64,000 nucleotides of DNA from Porodaedalea pini (GCA_002794775.1 NBAY01000042.1:248001-312000), one strand, 5' to 3'; positions 1-13,099 are shown, counted from the first letter of the stretch. Translations and numbers: made by a program. The notes: generated from the sequence alone by a model not told the origin.

Positions 1-214
1 CTTCGAATCCGTCCCGTGGAGCCATACATAGTCCCTCGGACTGGCTAGTTGTGTCTTCTATCATGCACGCCTCCCTTCCTATAACCCTCCATGGTTCTAG
101 TTCAGTCTTAAAGCCGTCCTTCACGGGAAGCACTGGCTCCAAGACATAACTGTAATTTGCCTTGCTAATAAGGGGACCCGCGAGCGATAGCGCAACTCAC
201 CTCTCAGCTTCAAG
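1..214. other. 5' flank of MFS copy 1
   Basis: Promoter/leader sequence of the first gene; no feature identified. Confidence 0.4.
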
Positions 215-2729
215 ATGTTAAGCGACAGACCCTCCATCATGAAACCAGCTAAGTCCGAGGACGACACAGACAAGCCTTGCGTTGAGGTGGAACTCGAAGA
301 GGTGGAGGTCCCACCTTGCAACAGTGATGGATCAAACTCACAGGGGGACACTATGGGAGAGTCGAGCGATGCCATCGACGAAAAGCGGCTCTTACGCCGG
401 GTCGACTATGCTCTGATTCCTTGGCTGGGCGTGCTGTACCTGCTGTGCTTCCTCGACCGGGCGGGCATCGGGAACGCGCGGGTGTGTCTGAGCTGTTCTC
501 TCCAAATAGCACTTGTACGACGGAGAAACTGATCTGAGAGTTCTAGTTGTACGGGATGGAAGCTGACCTGCACATCTCGGACACGCAGTATCTCATCTGC
601 CTCTCGATGTTCTTTGTGCCATATGCTTTATTCGAGGCAAGCCCCTCTTTTCGCGGTTATTTATTTTAGTTGGAGGTTATTGACCCATGAATGGTATGAA
701 TTGATAGACGCCTGCAAATTTATGCCTGAAGCGATTGAAACCTTCCATGTGGTTATCAATGACAATGCTCTTGTGGGGCATCGTGATGGTGCGTGGCTCG
801 TCGCCCATTCGCTTCATCTCCCAATTCAATTTAAACGATGCATATAAGACCGTCCAGGGTCTCGTACACAACTACGGTGGCCTATTCGGTTCGTCATACC
901 TCTTTTCTTCGCATAGGCATTATCAAACGAGTCAATGAAGCAATTCGCTGGATGCTCGGTGTACTCGAGTCTGGGTTCTATCCCGGGGTGGCATATTATC
1001 TGTCTTGGTGCGTTGCTTACCACTCGGTCGACCACCGCAGATATTGACCGGTTGTCAAAACAGCTGGTATAAACGCAATGAAATTGGTTTTCGCCTTGCA
1101 ATATTCAACTCCGCCGTCACATTTGCGGGCGCATTCGGTGGTCTTCTAGCTGTATGCTTCTTTCAGTATCGTAATGTCCTTTCAGTAGTTCATTGCATGC
1201 ATGATAGGCGGCAATCTCAAAAATGGATGGCATCGGTGGAAAACCTGCGTGGTGGGATCACCACTTATGAAATTTGTATTCATCATCTTAACGGATACAT
1301 GCCACAGGGCTTGGATATTCATCCTCGAAGGCCTCCTCACTGTCGCTGCAGGCTTTGCCTCTTTCTTCCTCGTACAAGACTACCCTAACGCTGCTCGTTT
1401 CCTCTCTGAACGCGAACGCTTATACGTTATTCGCCGTCTGCAGGCAGATAACCAGTTCTCCGCTGCTGGAGAACGGCTGCAGTGGCGGAACATTTGGAAG
1501 AGTGTTGCGGACTGGAAGACGTGGATGGCTGCCTTGTGTCTGATAGGTTTGTCACTCCCACGAGTTAGAAGATCATTGGATGGTCTTACGAGTATACTGT
1601 ATATGCGATCTCAGGCGCGGACGGCCCACTCTATGCCTTTTCTTTGTTTCTTCCCAGCATCATCTCTCAGCTAGGTGAGAGTGTGCAAACTCGGGGCATC
1701 CGCTTTTGTCTGATTCGCATTCTTAGGCTTCACGGCAACCGGAGCGAATTTACTCACTGTTCCCGTGTATTTCGTAGCCTGCATCTGCGCTTGTATGGTC
1801 GGCTTCATGGCTGACCGTCTGGGAAGACGTGGATACTTTGCGATGTGAGTGTTTGTGACTGTTCGAGAACCGCTGACTTACGTACCTTGTTAGTGCTTTC
1901 TCCGTTATCAGTGAGAGACTTTCAGTACAGCTTGAGAACCATTGCACTTATTGATTGATTTCGCAATGCGTCGAAAGCTGCCACGGGCTATATAATCCTT
2001 ATATTTTCCAGAAATGTAGCTCTGTCCTACTTCGCTACATATGTGGCTGCAATGTGAGAGTGTTTGTTGCTCAACCGTCGCAAGCGGAGATGCTAATCAT
2101 AATCTGTAAAAGTGGAATTTTCCCTGCCATCCGTGAGTACATCTATCGAAGTTATTATAGCAAAATCTCTGATTAGATTTGCCCCAGCGAACACAGTGTT
2201 AGTCCGTTCGCTTATCCTTCCGTGTTTTGGCGTCTCTAAACGGCCGTCGATACAGTGCCTGGATCTCCAATAACGTCGAGGGCTCGTACAAACGCAGCGT
2301 GTCAATGGCAATAGTGATAAGCTGGTACGCCTCTTTGCGATTCTAGAACATGTGTACTTCGCTAACTGCAGGTTGAAGTGGAAATATAACAGGAGCAATT
2401 AGCTCCAATACGGTCGGTGTCTTTTCAGTGCATGAGTAGAACGCTCTTGTTGACGACGGCATATGTAGTATCGCTCCCGAGACACGCCTTGGTACACTCT
2501 AGGACACTGCGTGACGCTCGGGTTCGTCATCATCGGCCATATTGGCTCGGTCGCCTTTCACTTTCTGCTTCGCAAAGAGAACAGACGTCGCGACCGAGGG
2601 GAACGTGATGAGATTATTGGTGACTCGGAAAAAAATGGTGGTAATCTGCGCAACGGATGCTATGAAAGCGTCGAAGCTGCAAAGAGGGATAAGGGGGATG
2701 AATGGAGTGGTTATAGGTATATTACATGA
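215..2729 (+). CDS. MFS transporter, Dal5/allantoate-permease-like (copy 1)
   Basis: Predicted plasma-membrane carrier of the major facilitator superfamily, anion:cation symporter (Dal5/Tna1-like) branch; the substrate cannot be read from sequence. The N-terminus ends in the typical block DEKRLLRRVDYALIPWL followed by a first membrane segment with CFLDRAGIGNAR. Later exons give RWMLGVLESGFYPG, a TM pair ending in LADRxGRRGYF-like ADRLGRRGYF, and the C-terminal tail WSGYRYIT. The gene is cut into a dozen or so short exons; I could join all of them in frame by comparison with the neighbouring copy at 3689-6268, so it looks intact although diverged. One intron (637-707) appears to use a GC donor (GAG|GCAAGC). 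The start at 215 gives a hydrophilic N-terminus like its paralogue; an in-frame ATG at 239 is an alternative. Tandem duplication with the next gene is clear. Family assignment is secure, substrate is not. Confidence 0.82.
637..707 (+). other. Probable GC-AG intron in MFS copy 1
   Basis: The exon ending TTATTCGAG is followed by GCAAGC instead of GT, and the acceptor is GATAG before ACGCCTGCAAAT. The paralogous intron of copy 2 sits at the same place with a normal GTGAGA donor, and the flanking codons match (TPAN versus VPSN). GC donors with a strong AAG/GCAAG context are a known minor class. Confidence 0.6.
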
Positions 2730-3688
2730 AAATTAGATGAAAGGACCTTGAAGTGAGACTCCGCTTTATCTTCCTGAGATGGCGCTCGTGTATCTGATGA
2801 ATATAAAACAATATTTTATTAATATAAAGTTCATGAGGCCGACGATCTGCGCGACGCGTGTCGTTCACGTGATACAAACATGCAACTCATATACGCGTCT
2901 GCCTCCGTCTACAATTTCTCTCTTGCTCTGACGATTATCGGAAATCCAGCAGCAAGCAAGTGACTTCACGTTGAAATTCACCTAGCTTTGTATCGCGCCT
3001 CTATTTTTTATATACCTCCTCATATCCTTCAGGACCTTCACGAATAGGGTATAAAGTTTACCGGGCCGCTCTATCTCAGCGCATGAGTACAAAAGCCGGT
3101 TGTGGAAGTGATGCTCGGAACAGACGGGAAAAAGAAAATTCACTACGATCGTTGGACCTCGGATGAAGAGAAGACGTCTACCATGGTCATCGATACTCCA
3201 CCGCTATCAGTTGATTACTCGGATGGATGCAAGTATCTCTTGAATTATTATGTCTCGCCCATCACCATTGTCACCTGCCGAAGAATTGCGTGAGCGAACT
3301 CTGTGGGTACCTTTATTATGTACATCCGCTTTCGATACTGGTCGTAGACGAATCGAAGATGGACCTTTCCGACATGGGTATGTGAGGCTCATCTCCTGCT
3401 TAGGCTGACAGCGCTTCTTCTGTCCGGCGCGAGACACCAGTGTGAGAGGTGAGGGAACGGCATTTCTCGGCAGACTGGACACATGGAAGTTATCCTGTAC
3501 ACAGAAACCTTGTCTTCCACGACTTACAAATTCTGTGGGATTCTTTGAATGAAGGTATAAGTAGAACGGCAAAGCCATGGTCAAACTTACTCCCTCTTTC
3601 GTTGAGGACACCGCTCGGTCCCTTCATTCATCGATTTCTTCCAGATCTGAAGGGACTTGCTCAACCCCTTACTAGTTCAATTTGCAAT
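2730..3688. other. Intergenic region between the MFS pair
   Basis: No convincing gene. Holds the 3' end of MFS copy 1 and the promoter and 5' leader of copy 2. Several short ORFs occur on both strands but lack conserved content. The stretch 2810-2835 is AT-rich. Confidence 0.5.
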
Positions 3689-6268
3689 ATGTCCGCCGAA
3701 GAAAAGGCCAAACGATCTCCTACCGGATCGTCAACTCCGACATCAGACGAGAAGGAGCGTATCGTGCTTACTGAAGCCGCTGGGGTCTCTCCTAGCATCA
3801 GTGACAACAATGCACCTGTTATAGACGAAAAGAAACTTGTCCGTAAGATCGACTGGGTACTCATACCATGGCTGTCATTTTTGTATCTTGTGGCTTTCCT
3901 GGACAGGACAAGCATCGGAAACGCGAAGGTAAGCAGACCGTCAATTTCACCTCCCACGTAACTGAGTCCTTCTGCAGTTGTACAATATGGAAGCCGACCT
4001 GCACATATCAGACACCCAATATCTGATTTGCCTGTCCATTTTCTTCATCCCTTACGCGCTGCTGGATGTGAGAAGCCGAAGTGACCGCTTTCACCGTCTT
4101 ACTGATTTTTTCTACAGGTGCCTTCGAACATTTTCCTCAAGCGACTCCGGCCATCTATATGGCTCTCTACAATTATGCTGCTATGGGGTATCATGATGGT
4201 GAATGTCTTATTGTATGCAGTTAGTCTCATTACTCAATTTGCCACCTCAGACTGTCCAAGGATTGGTTCACAATTTTGGCGGCCTCTTCGGTATGTCCAG
4301 TGTGCTGTTTGATCTAGTTACGTAGCCTGACTCAGTCCTGGCTCACAGCTATGCGTTGGATGCTTGGCACATTTGAAGCCGGGCTCTTCCCAGGCGTAAA
4401 CTATTATCTGTCTTGGTGCGTACTTTCCTCCCACTGTAGTGTAGTCTCCGTGTTATTCCGGTCCACATTTGACTTTTCCATTTTCACACCTATCACGAGC
4501 TTAACCTTCTTCTTTTCTCCGAGCGAATGCCCAGGCTTCTATTTTATCCAGGCACATCGAACTTTCTTTTCCCTCAGGAGCCGTCTGGGTTAACTGCTTA
4601 TTGCCCGTTCACTTCACAGCTGGTACAAGCGCACCGAATTTGGTCTCCGTGCCGCTCTCTTTTTCTCAGCAGCCACGGTCTCGGGTGCTTTTGGCGGACT
4701 CTTGGCAGTAAGTGCGAATAGAGGCTACGCGTAGCTGAAGCTAGTTGATACGAGAATAATTGTAGGCTGCCATATCGAACATGGATGGCATCGGCGGTAA
4801 ACCTGCTTGGTAAGCCCCATTTTCTCACCGCCCGCTTCTTTATGTATACTCATATGTTTGACCAGGGCATGGATCTTCATCCTTGAAGGCATCGCGTCCG
4901 TCATTGTGGGAGCCGCCTCTTTCTTCATTATCCAAGATTTTCCCGACACTGCGCGCTTCCTCTCCGAGCCCGAGCGAGCTGTTGTTATTTCTCGTCTGCA
5001 AAATGATGGACAATTCTCAGCAGGTGGCGAAGATGCTAAATGGAAGTACATTTGGGACAGCATTATAGATTGGAAGACGTGGGTTGGCAGTGAGTGTGTC
5101 GCTGACCCATCTTTAAATTATCGAGCTAAGTAAATGTTCTAGTGATTCTTTATACCGGTGCCAACGGTCCTCTCTACGGATTCTCCCTCTTTTTACCCTC
5201 TATAATCAACCAACTCGGTATGTTGCCGGTCATGCCATCTAGGAGCCTACTTACCGAGGTGGTTACTGCCCTTTCAGGATTCAAGGCTACGCCAGCAAAC
5301 TTACTGACTGTTCCTGTCTATGTTGTCGCTGGTATTTGGACATGTACTGTTGGATTCTTAGCTGATCGTTTCGGACGTCGCGGTTATTTTACGATGTAAG
5401 CACTTCATACAGATCTACTTCTATGTAACGGTCTACCTAACTACTATCGCTATTAAGCGGCTGCTTCTCTCTGGGTGAGTATGAAGGGCACGTTGGGTGG
5501 CCTTGCTTAACTGACGAATCTCAGGGATTGCGGCTTATCTCATCCTCATTCTGTCGAGATCTGCGGCTCTTTCGTACTTCGCCGTCTATATGGCCGCATG
5601 GTAGGCTCCCAGGTATCAAAATCGTAATATATCTCTGATCAAGTCGTTACAGTGGAATCTATCCACTAATTCGTGAGCCGTTTCATTCTATCCCGTGTAT
5701 TATGCTGAGACTAGAGTCATGACAGCAAATATCATGTGCGTCCTCGTCTTCGTCTCGTATTCTGCATTCTGACTGTTCATATTAGTGCCTGGGTCTCGAA
5801 TAACGTTGAGGGTACTTACAAGCGGAGTGTATCACTGGGCTGGGTTATTGGCTTGTGAGTTTATTCGTTATATCCGAGCATATATCGTCTCCTGACAAGA
5901 GATCACAGTGGAAATATAAACGGCGCTGCGACGTCCAATGCGGTTAGCACGCATAGTATTCTCACTTTTCCGATCTCTGACATTATGTGTATTGCGTATA
6001 GTATCGTGCTCGCGACGCACCCCGGTACGTGCTTGGGCATGGGATTGTCATCATGTACATCGGACTTGGTTTTATCGCCGCGAACGTCATGCTCTTCTTT
6101 CTGCGTAGGGAGAATGCTGCTCGTGCTCGCGGAGAGCGGGACGAAATCATTGTCGGCGTCAATGACGATAAGCCTGGGATCAACTCGAAGAACGGGTGCT
6201 ACCAAAGCGTGGAGGAAGCGAGGAGTGACAAAGGCGACAAATGGAGTGGTTACAAGTATACATTGTAA
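3689..6268 (+). CDS. MFS transporter, Dal5/allantoate-permease-like (copy 2)
   Basis: Paralogue of the upstream carrier and probably the better preserved of the two. The start at 3689 (MSAEEKAKRSPTG) gives a cytosolic N-terminal tail, then DEKKLVRKIDWVLIPWL and FLDRTSIGNAK, the usual opening of fungal Dal5-like carriers. The following exons read LYNMEADLHISDTQYL, VPSNIFLKRLRPSIWL, AMRWMLGTFEAGLFPG, YKRTEFGLRAAL, AWIFILEGIASVI, ADRFGRRGYF, AWVSNNVEGTYKRSV and finish with YRARDAPRYVLGHG and the hydrophilic tail WSGYKYTL. About a dozen introns, all with GT-AG ends as far as I could check. Expected topology is 12 membrane helices, cytosolic ends. Transport of allantoate, nicotinate, or another organic anion is possible; nothing in the sequence decides this. 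Its 3' end converges on the BTB gene at 6799. Confidence 0.87.
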
Positions 6269-6798
6269 AATTGCATGGACCAACGATGCCGCGTGTATAT
6301 CTTTAATTCCGAACATTAAACGAAGACATGAAGTATATTTCATAAGTACTAAGCTTGCATCCTTTTTAATAATGGCACACCGACGCAAAATAATTGTATT
6401 CATATATGAAGGACTAGTCGGTGGACTGACATATTCGGTAGATCCTGCTACTTCGCGCCCAATATACCGGAGAAATGTATAGTACTTATTGTAATTAGCA
6501 AAACTTTCCCTCATTTTCCTCTTCACCTTTGTCTGTGTTTGTATTATATGCAACCAAACGTGATACGATGACACTGCTGGTACATGATATAGTCGGGGGT
6601 ATTTAATTGGTACAGAAAAGAGACAATAGGAAGCCCGTATGCTATTGGTACTTCACTAGGTAAACCTTCAAAAAGTGGTTAGGTGAGCAGACGTTAGTAC
6701 CTATGAGCTGCAGTTTTTAAGAGATGCATACCTATGGTCGCTATTCACACTCCACGAATCGCTGAAGCGACGCCGTCAGACTTGAAATGAAGCACAGT
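6269..6798. other. Convergent 3' intergenic region
   Basis: Lies between the stop of MFS copy 2 and the stop of BTB gene 1. Contains AT-rich sequence suitable for 3' UTRs on both strands; no gene seen. Confidence 0.5.
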
Positions 6799-7849
6799 TC
6801 ACTTCCAGGACAAAACAAGTTCCACCTGCGTATATATAAATTGAGCTGCGTTGGGATCTTCGTATGGAACTGCCAGTATGCACCTTGGCCGTCTTCTTTT
6901 TCATAGCGGATATGATGGCTTCTCTCGTCTGATCCCACCCATAAAACAGTTTATTTTTGCATATATGACATTCGCTAGTTTCCAAAGCCGGCGCAAGGGC
7001 CGATAGCGAGAGTTTGTCCGTTGCGAGCGGCGCAAGTCTGAAAGCCTCGGCGAGTGCGGACTTCGAAGAGGCCCACCACAGATACTCAGTGACATCTGTG
7101 TCTTCGCCATTGATCGTGTATGAGAAGTGTGTGCACCCGAAGCAAGAATGACTAGGAGGGGTTATTCCAGCGCAGGTGTCGGTCACGAAAACATAACGAT
7201 TTTTTTGAAAAAGGGCAACGACGGATTCACCGGCTTTTCTGTGGAATTCGAGTAGGTTGTAGTAATCCAAACCAGACATCAAAGCAAGCTGAGGTACTAT
7301 GGGACCAGGAAATGGCCATTTGAGGCAGGCCATCGCCGCCACACGGGCTTCATCTTCTAGCTTCAGATGGCACGCTATCGCGTATGCCGTGACCGCATCT
7401 TTGTTGCTCGCCTCCGCACATTTTCGTAAAGCTTTCCGAGCGGGTCCAATAACAGCGCCGATGTCATACTTCAGTGCCGCGCCGAGCACATCGCCAATGA
7501 GCGATATGCTTTGGTGAGTGAGTCGAGGCGCCTCGACAGGATAGCACAATCGTAAAAGTAAATCAAAGGTCGCGCTTGACTCGCTAATCGAAACAATTGG
7601 AAGAGACTCTTTAACTTGGGCAGCGGGCTGTGGTAGAGTGAACATGGTATTGAAGACGGGTGATGCCAGTGCGAGGATGACTTTCATCACCCGGAAGTCC
7701 ACAGAGTCTGACGTTCGAAGAATGACGTCGCCACCTGGGCCATCGAAGGGAGACGACGCAGGCACAACGATAGGTTCAAGACACATAATATTGGGATCTG
7801 ACTCTGGACTTGCTGAGGTTGAAGGGGCCGGGTCCGAATCGCTGTCCAT
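6799..7849 (-). CDS. BTB/POZ domain protein 1
   Basis: Protein with an N-terminal BTB/POZ domain, a dimerisation fold used in fungi by adaptors and unclassified nuclear or cytosolic proteins. After a Ser/Pro-rich start (MDSDSDPAPSTSAS) comes GGDVILRTSDSVDFRVMKVILALASPVFNTMF, the classic BTB opening in which the VDFRVMK/ASPVF part matches the second BTB protein at 13100-14092. The region after residue 120 (a BACK-like helical stretch) has LLLRLCYPVE, ALKYDIGAVIGPARKAL and YAIACHLKLEDEARVAA. The unspliced frame runs to 6776 and ends in unlikely sequence. A 58-nt intron (6826-6883) with good ends gives the tail VELVLSWK and a 330-aa product, exactly the length of its paralogue, so I prefer that model. 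Two cysteine pairs near residues 290-310 (CHICKNK) are shared in position with the paralogue. Function unknown. Confidence 0.8.
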
Positions 7850-10344
7850 ACTACTACTCTGGCTGTGAGTGAAAATGCGCTTGCTTCAGGCAAGAACCTG
7901 AGATTTGAAGGGAGCTCACTTTTGTTCTGAGAATAGGTTTGGATTCCTGTGCCTTTTCTTCCCTTGTCGTGTCTATCAGAGGTTTAATCGTGCAAATAGT
8001 GGTCTTCAAAATAATTGATGGTGACAAGCGTGTTGCTCAGGCTGAGTCAATGGTGTGCACGTGATCTCGCTGCAGTGCAGCTTTTCTTTTTCTTTCCTTT
8101 CCAACTCCATTGGCATCTTCTCGCGCAGCTTCGCCCTCACTATATCTCGGTCTGAATCACGCCATCTAAGGAGAAACATGGGAACCTACAACATCAACAG
8201 AAAATTATCAACTACTATTCTGGCTTGGGCGCTCATGCACGATGGTATGGAAAGCCAGCGTCCAAATCATACATCAATGAACGTGCTTATCAACTATGCG
8301 TGCACTTCGCCACCTTTACCATCTGTACATCATGATTCTCTCTCGCGGATCATATCGCTACAGTCAAATGATAATTACGACACCGGTCATACATCGTGTC
8401 TAGATTTATCTGAAAACTCTACGCAAAGTTCAAGTTGACTACGAGTCACACGATGGGGAACGCCCATCGGGGTCACTGCAATCAAATTGCTAGCCTTGTG
8501 GGCGTATCAGTCATATGGATTGATACATTGGAGTTTCAAGCATCTCAGACTGAGACTTCTACGACGACAAGATGGTTGACGTGTCTTAGCCGTCAGGGAT
8601 AGGCTGGAACAGCTTCCTTTGCACGGCGCGCTTTCGTTTAACAGCGCTTTCACAAAACCAAGGTTATAGCGATGCTATCTCTATATCATCATTATTGCAG
8701 CGCCGGCATGAAGGGGCGTTGCGCGCAACTTTGGGGGAGCCTATACCAAACCTTGCTTATCTTTTAGTTTGTCTCAACTACTTTGAAATTCGCAATACTC
8801 CGCAGACATTCAGACTTGTTTTCTTGGGGAGGCGTTATTTTGGATCTGAATCCTGTTCCGCCAGCTCATTGATCGTGAAGAAGTCTTATCACGCCACCTG
8901 AGCCCATACTGCAACTGATGAAAAACGGGGAAAGTTCGAGGGTGACGCCCCGACGGACTGTCGGTGGGGAACATAACACCCAACTGGGACTCACTATGCT
9001 GATCCGGTGCGTCATTCTATCAACTCTCGCCAATTCCGTCCCCAGGGGTTCATGTATGCGCAATTGAGTTAGCACCGCAGTAACCGCCACTCCGATCCGA
9101 AGGGGACTTAGCGCCCTCGTACGGTTCTGACGAAACAGGGCGGATACGTAAGACATGAGGAATATCGTACCTACTGCTCCCACATCGTACTTAGCACGGC
9201 GAAATCTTGCGGCGCTCGATAGGCGGTATAAGTCGCTCGACTCGGGCCATTGTGAATAGGCATATTATGTATTGTGCGAGGCGGTGGACTCGGAGTTGAT
9301 GAGGTGCTTATGAATTCCCGGTCCTCGATTCCTCGTTTGAGTCTCTTGCCCGAGACGAGCGCGGAGTTGGCTCTGTGCAGCTGCTTCGATTTTTCCAACT
9401 TTCTGGTATGTTTCATTTGAATTAGTGCATTTGAACCGTACTATCCTCCCTTGGAATGCTTGTTTCTGCTCTTTTGTGCTGCTGGCATGCGCGTGTCTGA
9501 CATGTGGGTCCAATCACTTGAATCAGTGGCAATCTTGACTAATGACACTAGGCTGGTCTTGTGTCTTATCCTGGCTCCTAACTTGTCGCACCTCGCTAGA
9601 TCTTGGATGCCACAACTTAATCATGATACATGGAAATTTAGGTGATGAAGGCGGTATTTTTTTGATAGAAATGATCGCCGAATATACAAAGTCTCCGAGT
9701 TCGACCGTGAGGTGCCTACACCAGCGCGTTCTTGTCTCTGGGGAAAACGTATCTGAGTTGTCTGCGAGTCATTTCATATGATCACTATCAAAAGTATGAG
9801 ACAATAAGTGCAATGAGCGAGGGGATCTTATTATGCGCCAATCCCCAACGCTGCTATTATGATACTATCAGCGAATGGAGGCTGGAATGCAAGAATTCTC
9901 AAATTGCCTCTGCGTCGGAGACGGAGAATGCTGGCATGCTGCTTGTTTCATGTGCAACTCCGGTACTAACGACAAGAGCATCGGCATGAGCAAATGCTGT
10001 AAAATAGTAACAATACTAGTACTAGTGCTGGTGCTCGTCGTACGACCAGACGGTTCGCTTGCTATAAATGAATTGGAATAATGTATATTAATATTGGTGC
10101 CGCACGATTGGATGCGGAAGGTATATACTCCCAAAAAGGGAATAAGCGCAAGGTTTTAGACAGAAATTAGAATCGTACCACAAAAACCGGTCGTTTGCAT
10201 TTATATTTCTAGCCGACATTTTTGTTTGTATTTATTCGCCTTTCGACAACTTATAAAATCCCATCGTTTCCTGTTGTCCTCCTCCCCCAAAGCCCTCCTG
10301 CCTCCTTCACGTTCCCTCACTGTTGCATTCTGCCTCAATTCATC
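7850..10344. other. 2.5-kb stretch without a recognisable gene
   Basis: Contains the 5' flank of BTB gene 1 and the promoter of ERG13. An open frame at 8055-8438 (+, 127 codons) and several of 80-100 codons exist on both strands (for example 8866-9183 minus), but none shows a recognisable domain, a convincing start, or splice-linked extension. Nucleotides 10240-10344 form a pyrimidine-rich leader just before the ERG13 start. I see no repeats or RNA gene here. Confidence 0.45.
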
Positions 10345-12108
10345 ATGGTCGCTGCACCCAACTCTGAGCCCGTCACTCCCATCTCGCCTCTCGAGGTCGC
10401 CGACGGCGTCGAGAGTCCCCGCCCGAAGGACGTCGGGATTCTGGGCATGGAGATGTACTTCCCGCGACGCGTATGTCTTGTTCTGGCTTTTCGCGAGTTT
10501 CCTGAGCTAATTGCGGCGCGTTGCGTGTAGTGCATCTCGGAGGAAGACCTCGAGGTTTTCGACGGTGTCGCCAAGGGCAAGTACACCATCGGCCTCGGAC
10601 AACAGTTCATGGCATGCACCGACGACCGTGAGGATATCAACTCATTCGCCCTCACCGGTAAGCAACGTTTTGCTCGCCTGTTGCTCGCGTGCCTTGGAAA
10701 CACTTGAAGACTCATTTGCTTACCGGTGACTCTGCACAGTCGTGTCCTCGCTGCTCGAAAAGTACAACGTGGATCCCCGCTCGATTGGGCGGCTTGATGT
10801 CGGCACGGAGACGATCATCGATAAATCCAAGTCCGTCAAGACCGTACTCATGGACCTCTTCGCTGTCGCGGGTAACACCGACATCGAAGGTATTGACTCC
10901 AAGAACGCGTGCTACGGCTCGACGGCTGCGCTCTTCAACGCGGTCAACTGGATCGAGAGCTCCTCTTGGGATGGCCGTAACGCCATTGTCTTTGCTGGTG
11001 ACATCGCGATTTACGCAGAAGGTGGTGCGCGCCCAGTCGGAGGTGCAGGCGCGTGTGCCATGCTGATCGGTCCGAACGCACCGCTGGTCTTCGAGCGTGA
11101 GTCTATTTCCTTCTAAATTACTTCTCATCCACGAAGCTCATGCTTATACTCTCGATTTGCAGCGATTCACGGCACGTACATGGCGAATACTTACGACTTC
11201 TACAAGCCGAAGCTTGACTCTGAATACCCGGAGGTGGACGGCCCGCTCTCTATCACGACCTACCTTTCTGCCCTCGACGCGTCATACTCGCGTTTCCGCG
11301 AGAAGACCGCCAAGGCGTTCAAGTGCAAGACTGGGCTCGGCATCTCGAATGGCGAGTCGAACGGCAGCGAGAAGGAAGACGACCCCAAATCGATTTTCTC
11401 GCTCGACAGTGTCGACTACCCGATTTTCCACTCCCCATACGGCAAGCTTGTGCAGAAGGGACACGCGCGTCTCTTATACAACGACTTCCTCTCCAAACCC
11501 TCCACGCCCAAGTTCGCTAATGTCGCCTCGCCTGAAACGCTGCTCAACATGTCATACGCCGCTTCACTCACGGACAAGGCCCTCGAGAAGACATTCATTG
11601 CGCTCGCGGGCGCGCAGCACAAGGCTGCTGTGAGTCCATCGATGCACTGTGCTAAGCGCTGCGGGAATATGTACACCGCATCCTTGTACGGTGGTCTCGC
11701 ATCACTCGTGTCCGCCGTGCCGCCCGCGGAGCTCCGCGGGAAGCGCCTCAGCATGTTCGCATACGGTTCCGGCTGCGCAGCGTCATTCTACACCATCCGC
11801 GTCAAGGGTGACACTACGGAGATCCGCGAGAAGATGGACCTCCTCAACCGCCTCGCATCGATGAAAGTTGTCCCGTGCCAAGAGTACGTCGACGCATTAA
11901 AGGTACGTTTCTCAATACAACTCCCTCGTGTCTTTCGTGCGTATATTTACAGATCGACTAATGTTTACCTCAGCTTCGCGAGAAGAATCACAACGCGGGC
12001 GCGTATATCCCCGAGGGTTCGATCGACAACGTCTGGCCTGGTGCATACTACCTTGAGAGCATCGACGACAAGTACCGACGCAAATACGGTCGTTCTCCTG
12101 TCGTGTAA
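10345..12108 (+). CDS. ERG13: Hydroxymethylglutaryl-CoA synthase
   Basis: Condenses acetyl-CoA with acetoacetyl-CoA to HMG-CoA, the step before HMG-CoA reductase in the mevalonate/ergosterol pathway; cytosolic in fungi. Five exons (10345-10470, 10531-10657, 10740-11096, 11163-11902, 11974-12108) sum to 1,485 nt and 494 aa, the usual fungal length. Visible hallmarks are [15 protein letters not shown] at the N-terminus, [36 protein letters not shown] with the catalytic Glu region, the nucleophile Cys in [16 protein letters not shown], and the active-site His in [15 protein letters not shown]-terminal sequence [18 protein letters not shown] and [11 protein letters not shown] completes the fold. 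A Ser/Gly/Lys-rich loop with [13 protein letters not shown] is inserted before the His segment, as in other fungi. The start lies after a pyrimidine-rich leader. Identification is firm. Confidence 0.97.
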
Positions 12109-13099
12109 AGGAGTTCCTTCCTGTGCTTCGTCATTTCGTCCATTCTTCCTTGCCTCTTACTTGGATATCATTAATGACGCCGCAACACCCCTACGCTTTG
12201 ACTAATCGGCACTTTATCCCTCTCCATCGGCGCCTTCACCCTCATTCGTTTCGTTCCTCCGGCATCATCTGAATTACCTCAAGAATCATGTACCTTAGAT
12301 CCGCACCAAATGCTCCACGGCATCTTCCACCATTGCCTCCGTCTTCACGTTTACCCTTATCTTCGTCTTTCGCTTTCGCTTTCCCCCTTACTTTCAATAT
12401 GCGTCCTGTTTGAGTAGAGTCGGTCTGTTCCTGTCATCGTTGTTTCATGGTATTCTTGCATTATACTGCACTGCATTTCGTTCCCCTTGTAGTGAAGCTG
12501 GCGGTGTTGCTTTCGCAATCTACGATACCGGCGGAAACGCAAACCCGTAGACGGATGTCTGCTGGACGGAAAGAAATAGGATATTTTCAAGATCAAGCCC
12601 CTCAAACCCGGTTCTGTATGACTACACGTCTGGTATCCTTACCATCCTACTTGTACGTAGCTACTGTGCATTTGACTTCTCAATCCTTCCGTTCTCTCGG
12701 TAGTCCTTCACTTCTCAAACGGAAACCAGTATTAATGTTTCGGGAAAGGTATGTCCCTTGATTATCATTTCAGCTGCCGTTCGTATATACATCCCAAGAC
12801 TGACTACATACTATACAGATATTTTATGACAGATGTTACAGATGCTGCTATCGATTCTTACAGACTCGCTGGTATAAATACACGTACACTCAAGCCAGGT
12901 GAAAAACAATTGCGGGTATGCTGGGTGAGCACTGTTTGTTGCATCAGGGGGGCGGGGTGGGGGGTTGCAAGCTAAAACAAATGGGTTACGACGGAAGAAC
13001 AGATCGTCCCGAGTGACGCTGGGAGAAATGAGAGAGCACCGGAAAGCAAATCAGGACTACCAAGGAAGATCAAAAGTCACCTGCAAAATAAACAAGGCT
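12109..13099. other. ERG13 3' flank and convergent spacer
   Basis: Holds the 3' UTR of ERG13 and that of BTB gene 2 (opposite strand). A G-rich tract at about 12948-12965 stands out. Short ORFs on both strands show no conserved content. Confidence 0.5.

Noticed and set aside
1..30. TTCGAATCC at the window start looks like a tRNA T-loop
   Set aside because: Only the last part would be inside the window, and no acceptor-stem pairing or other arm can be tested.
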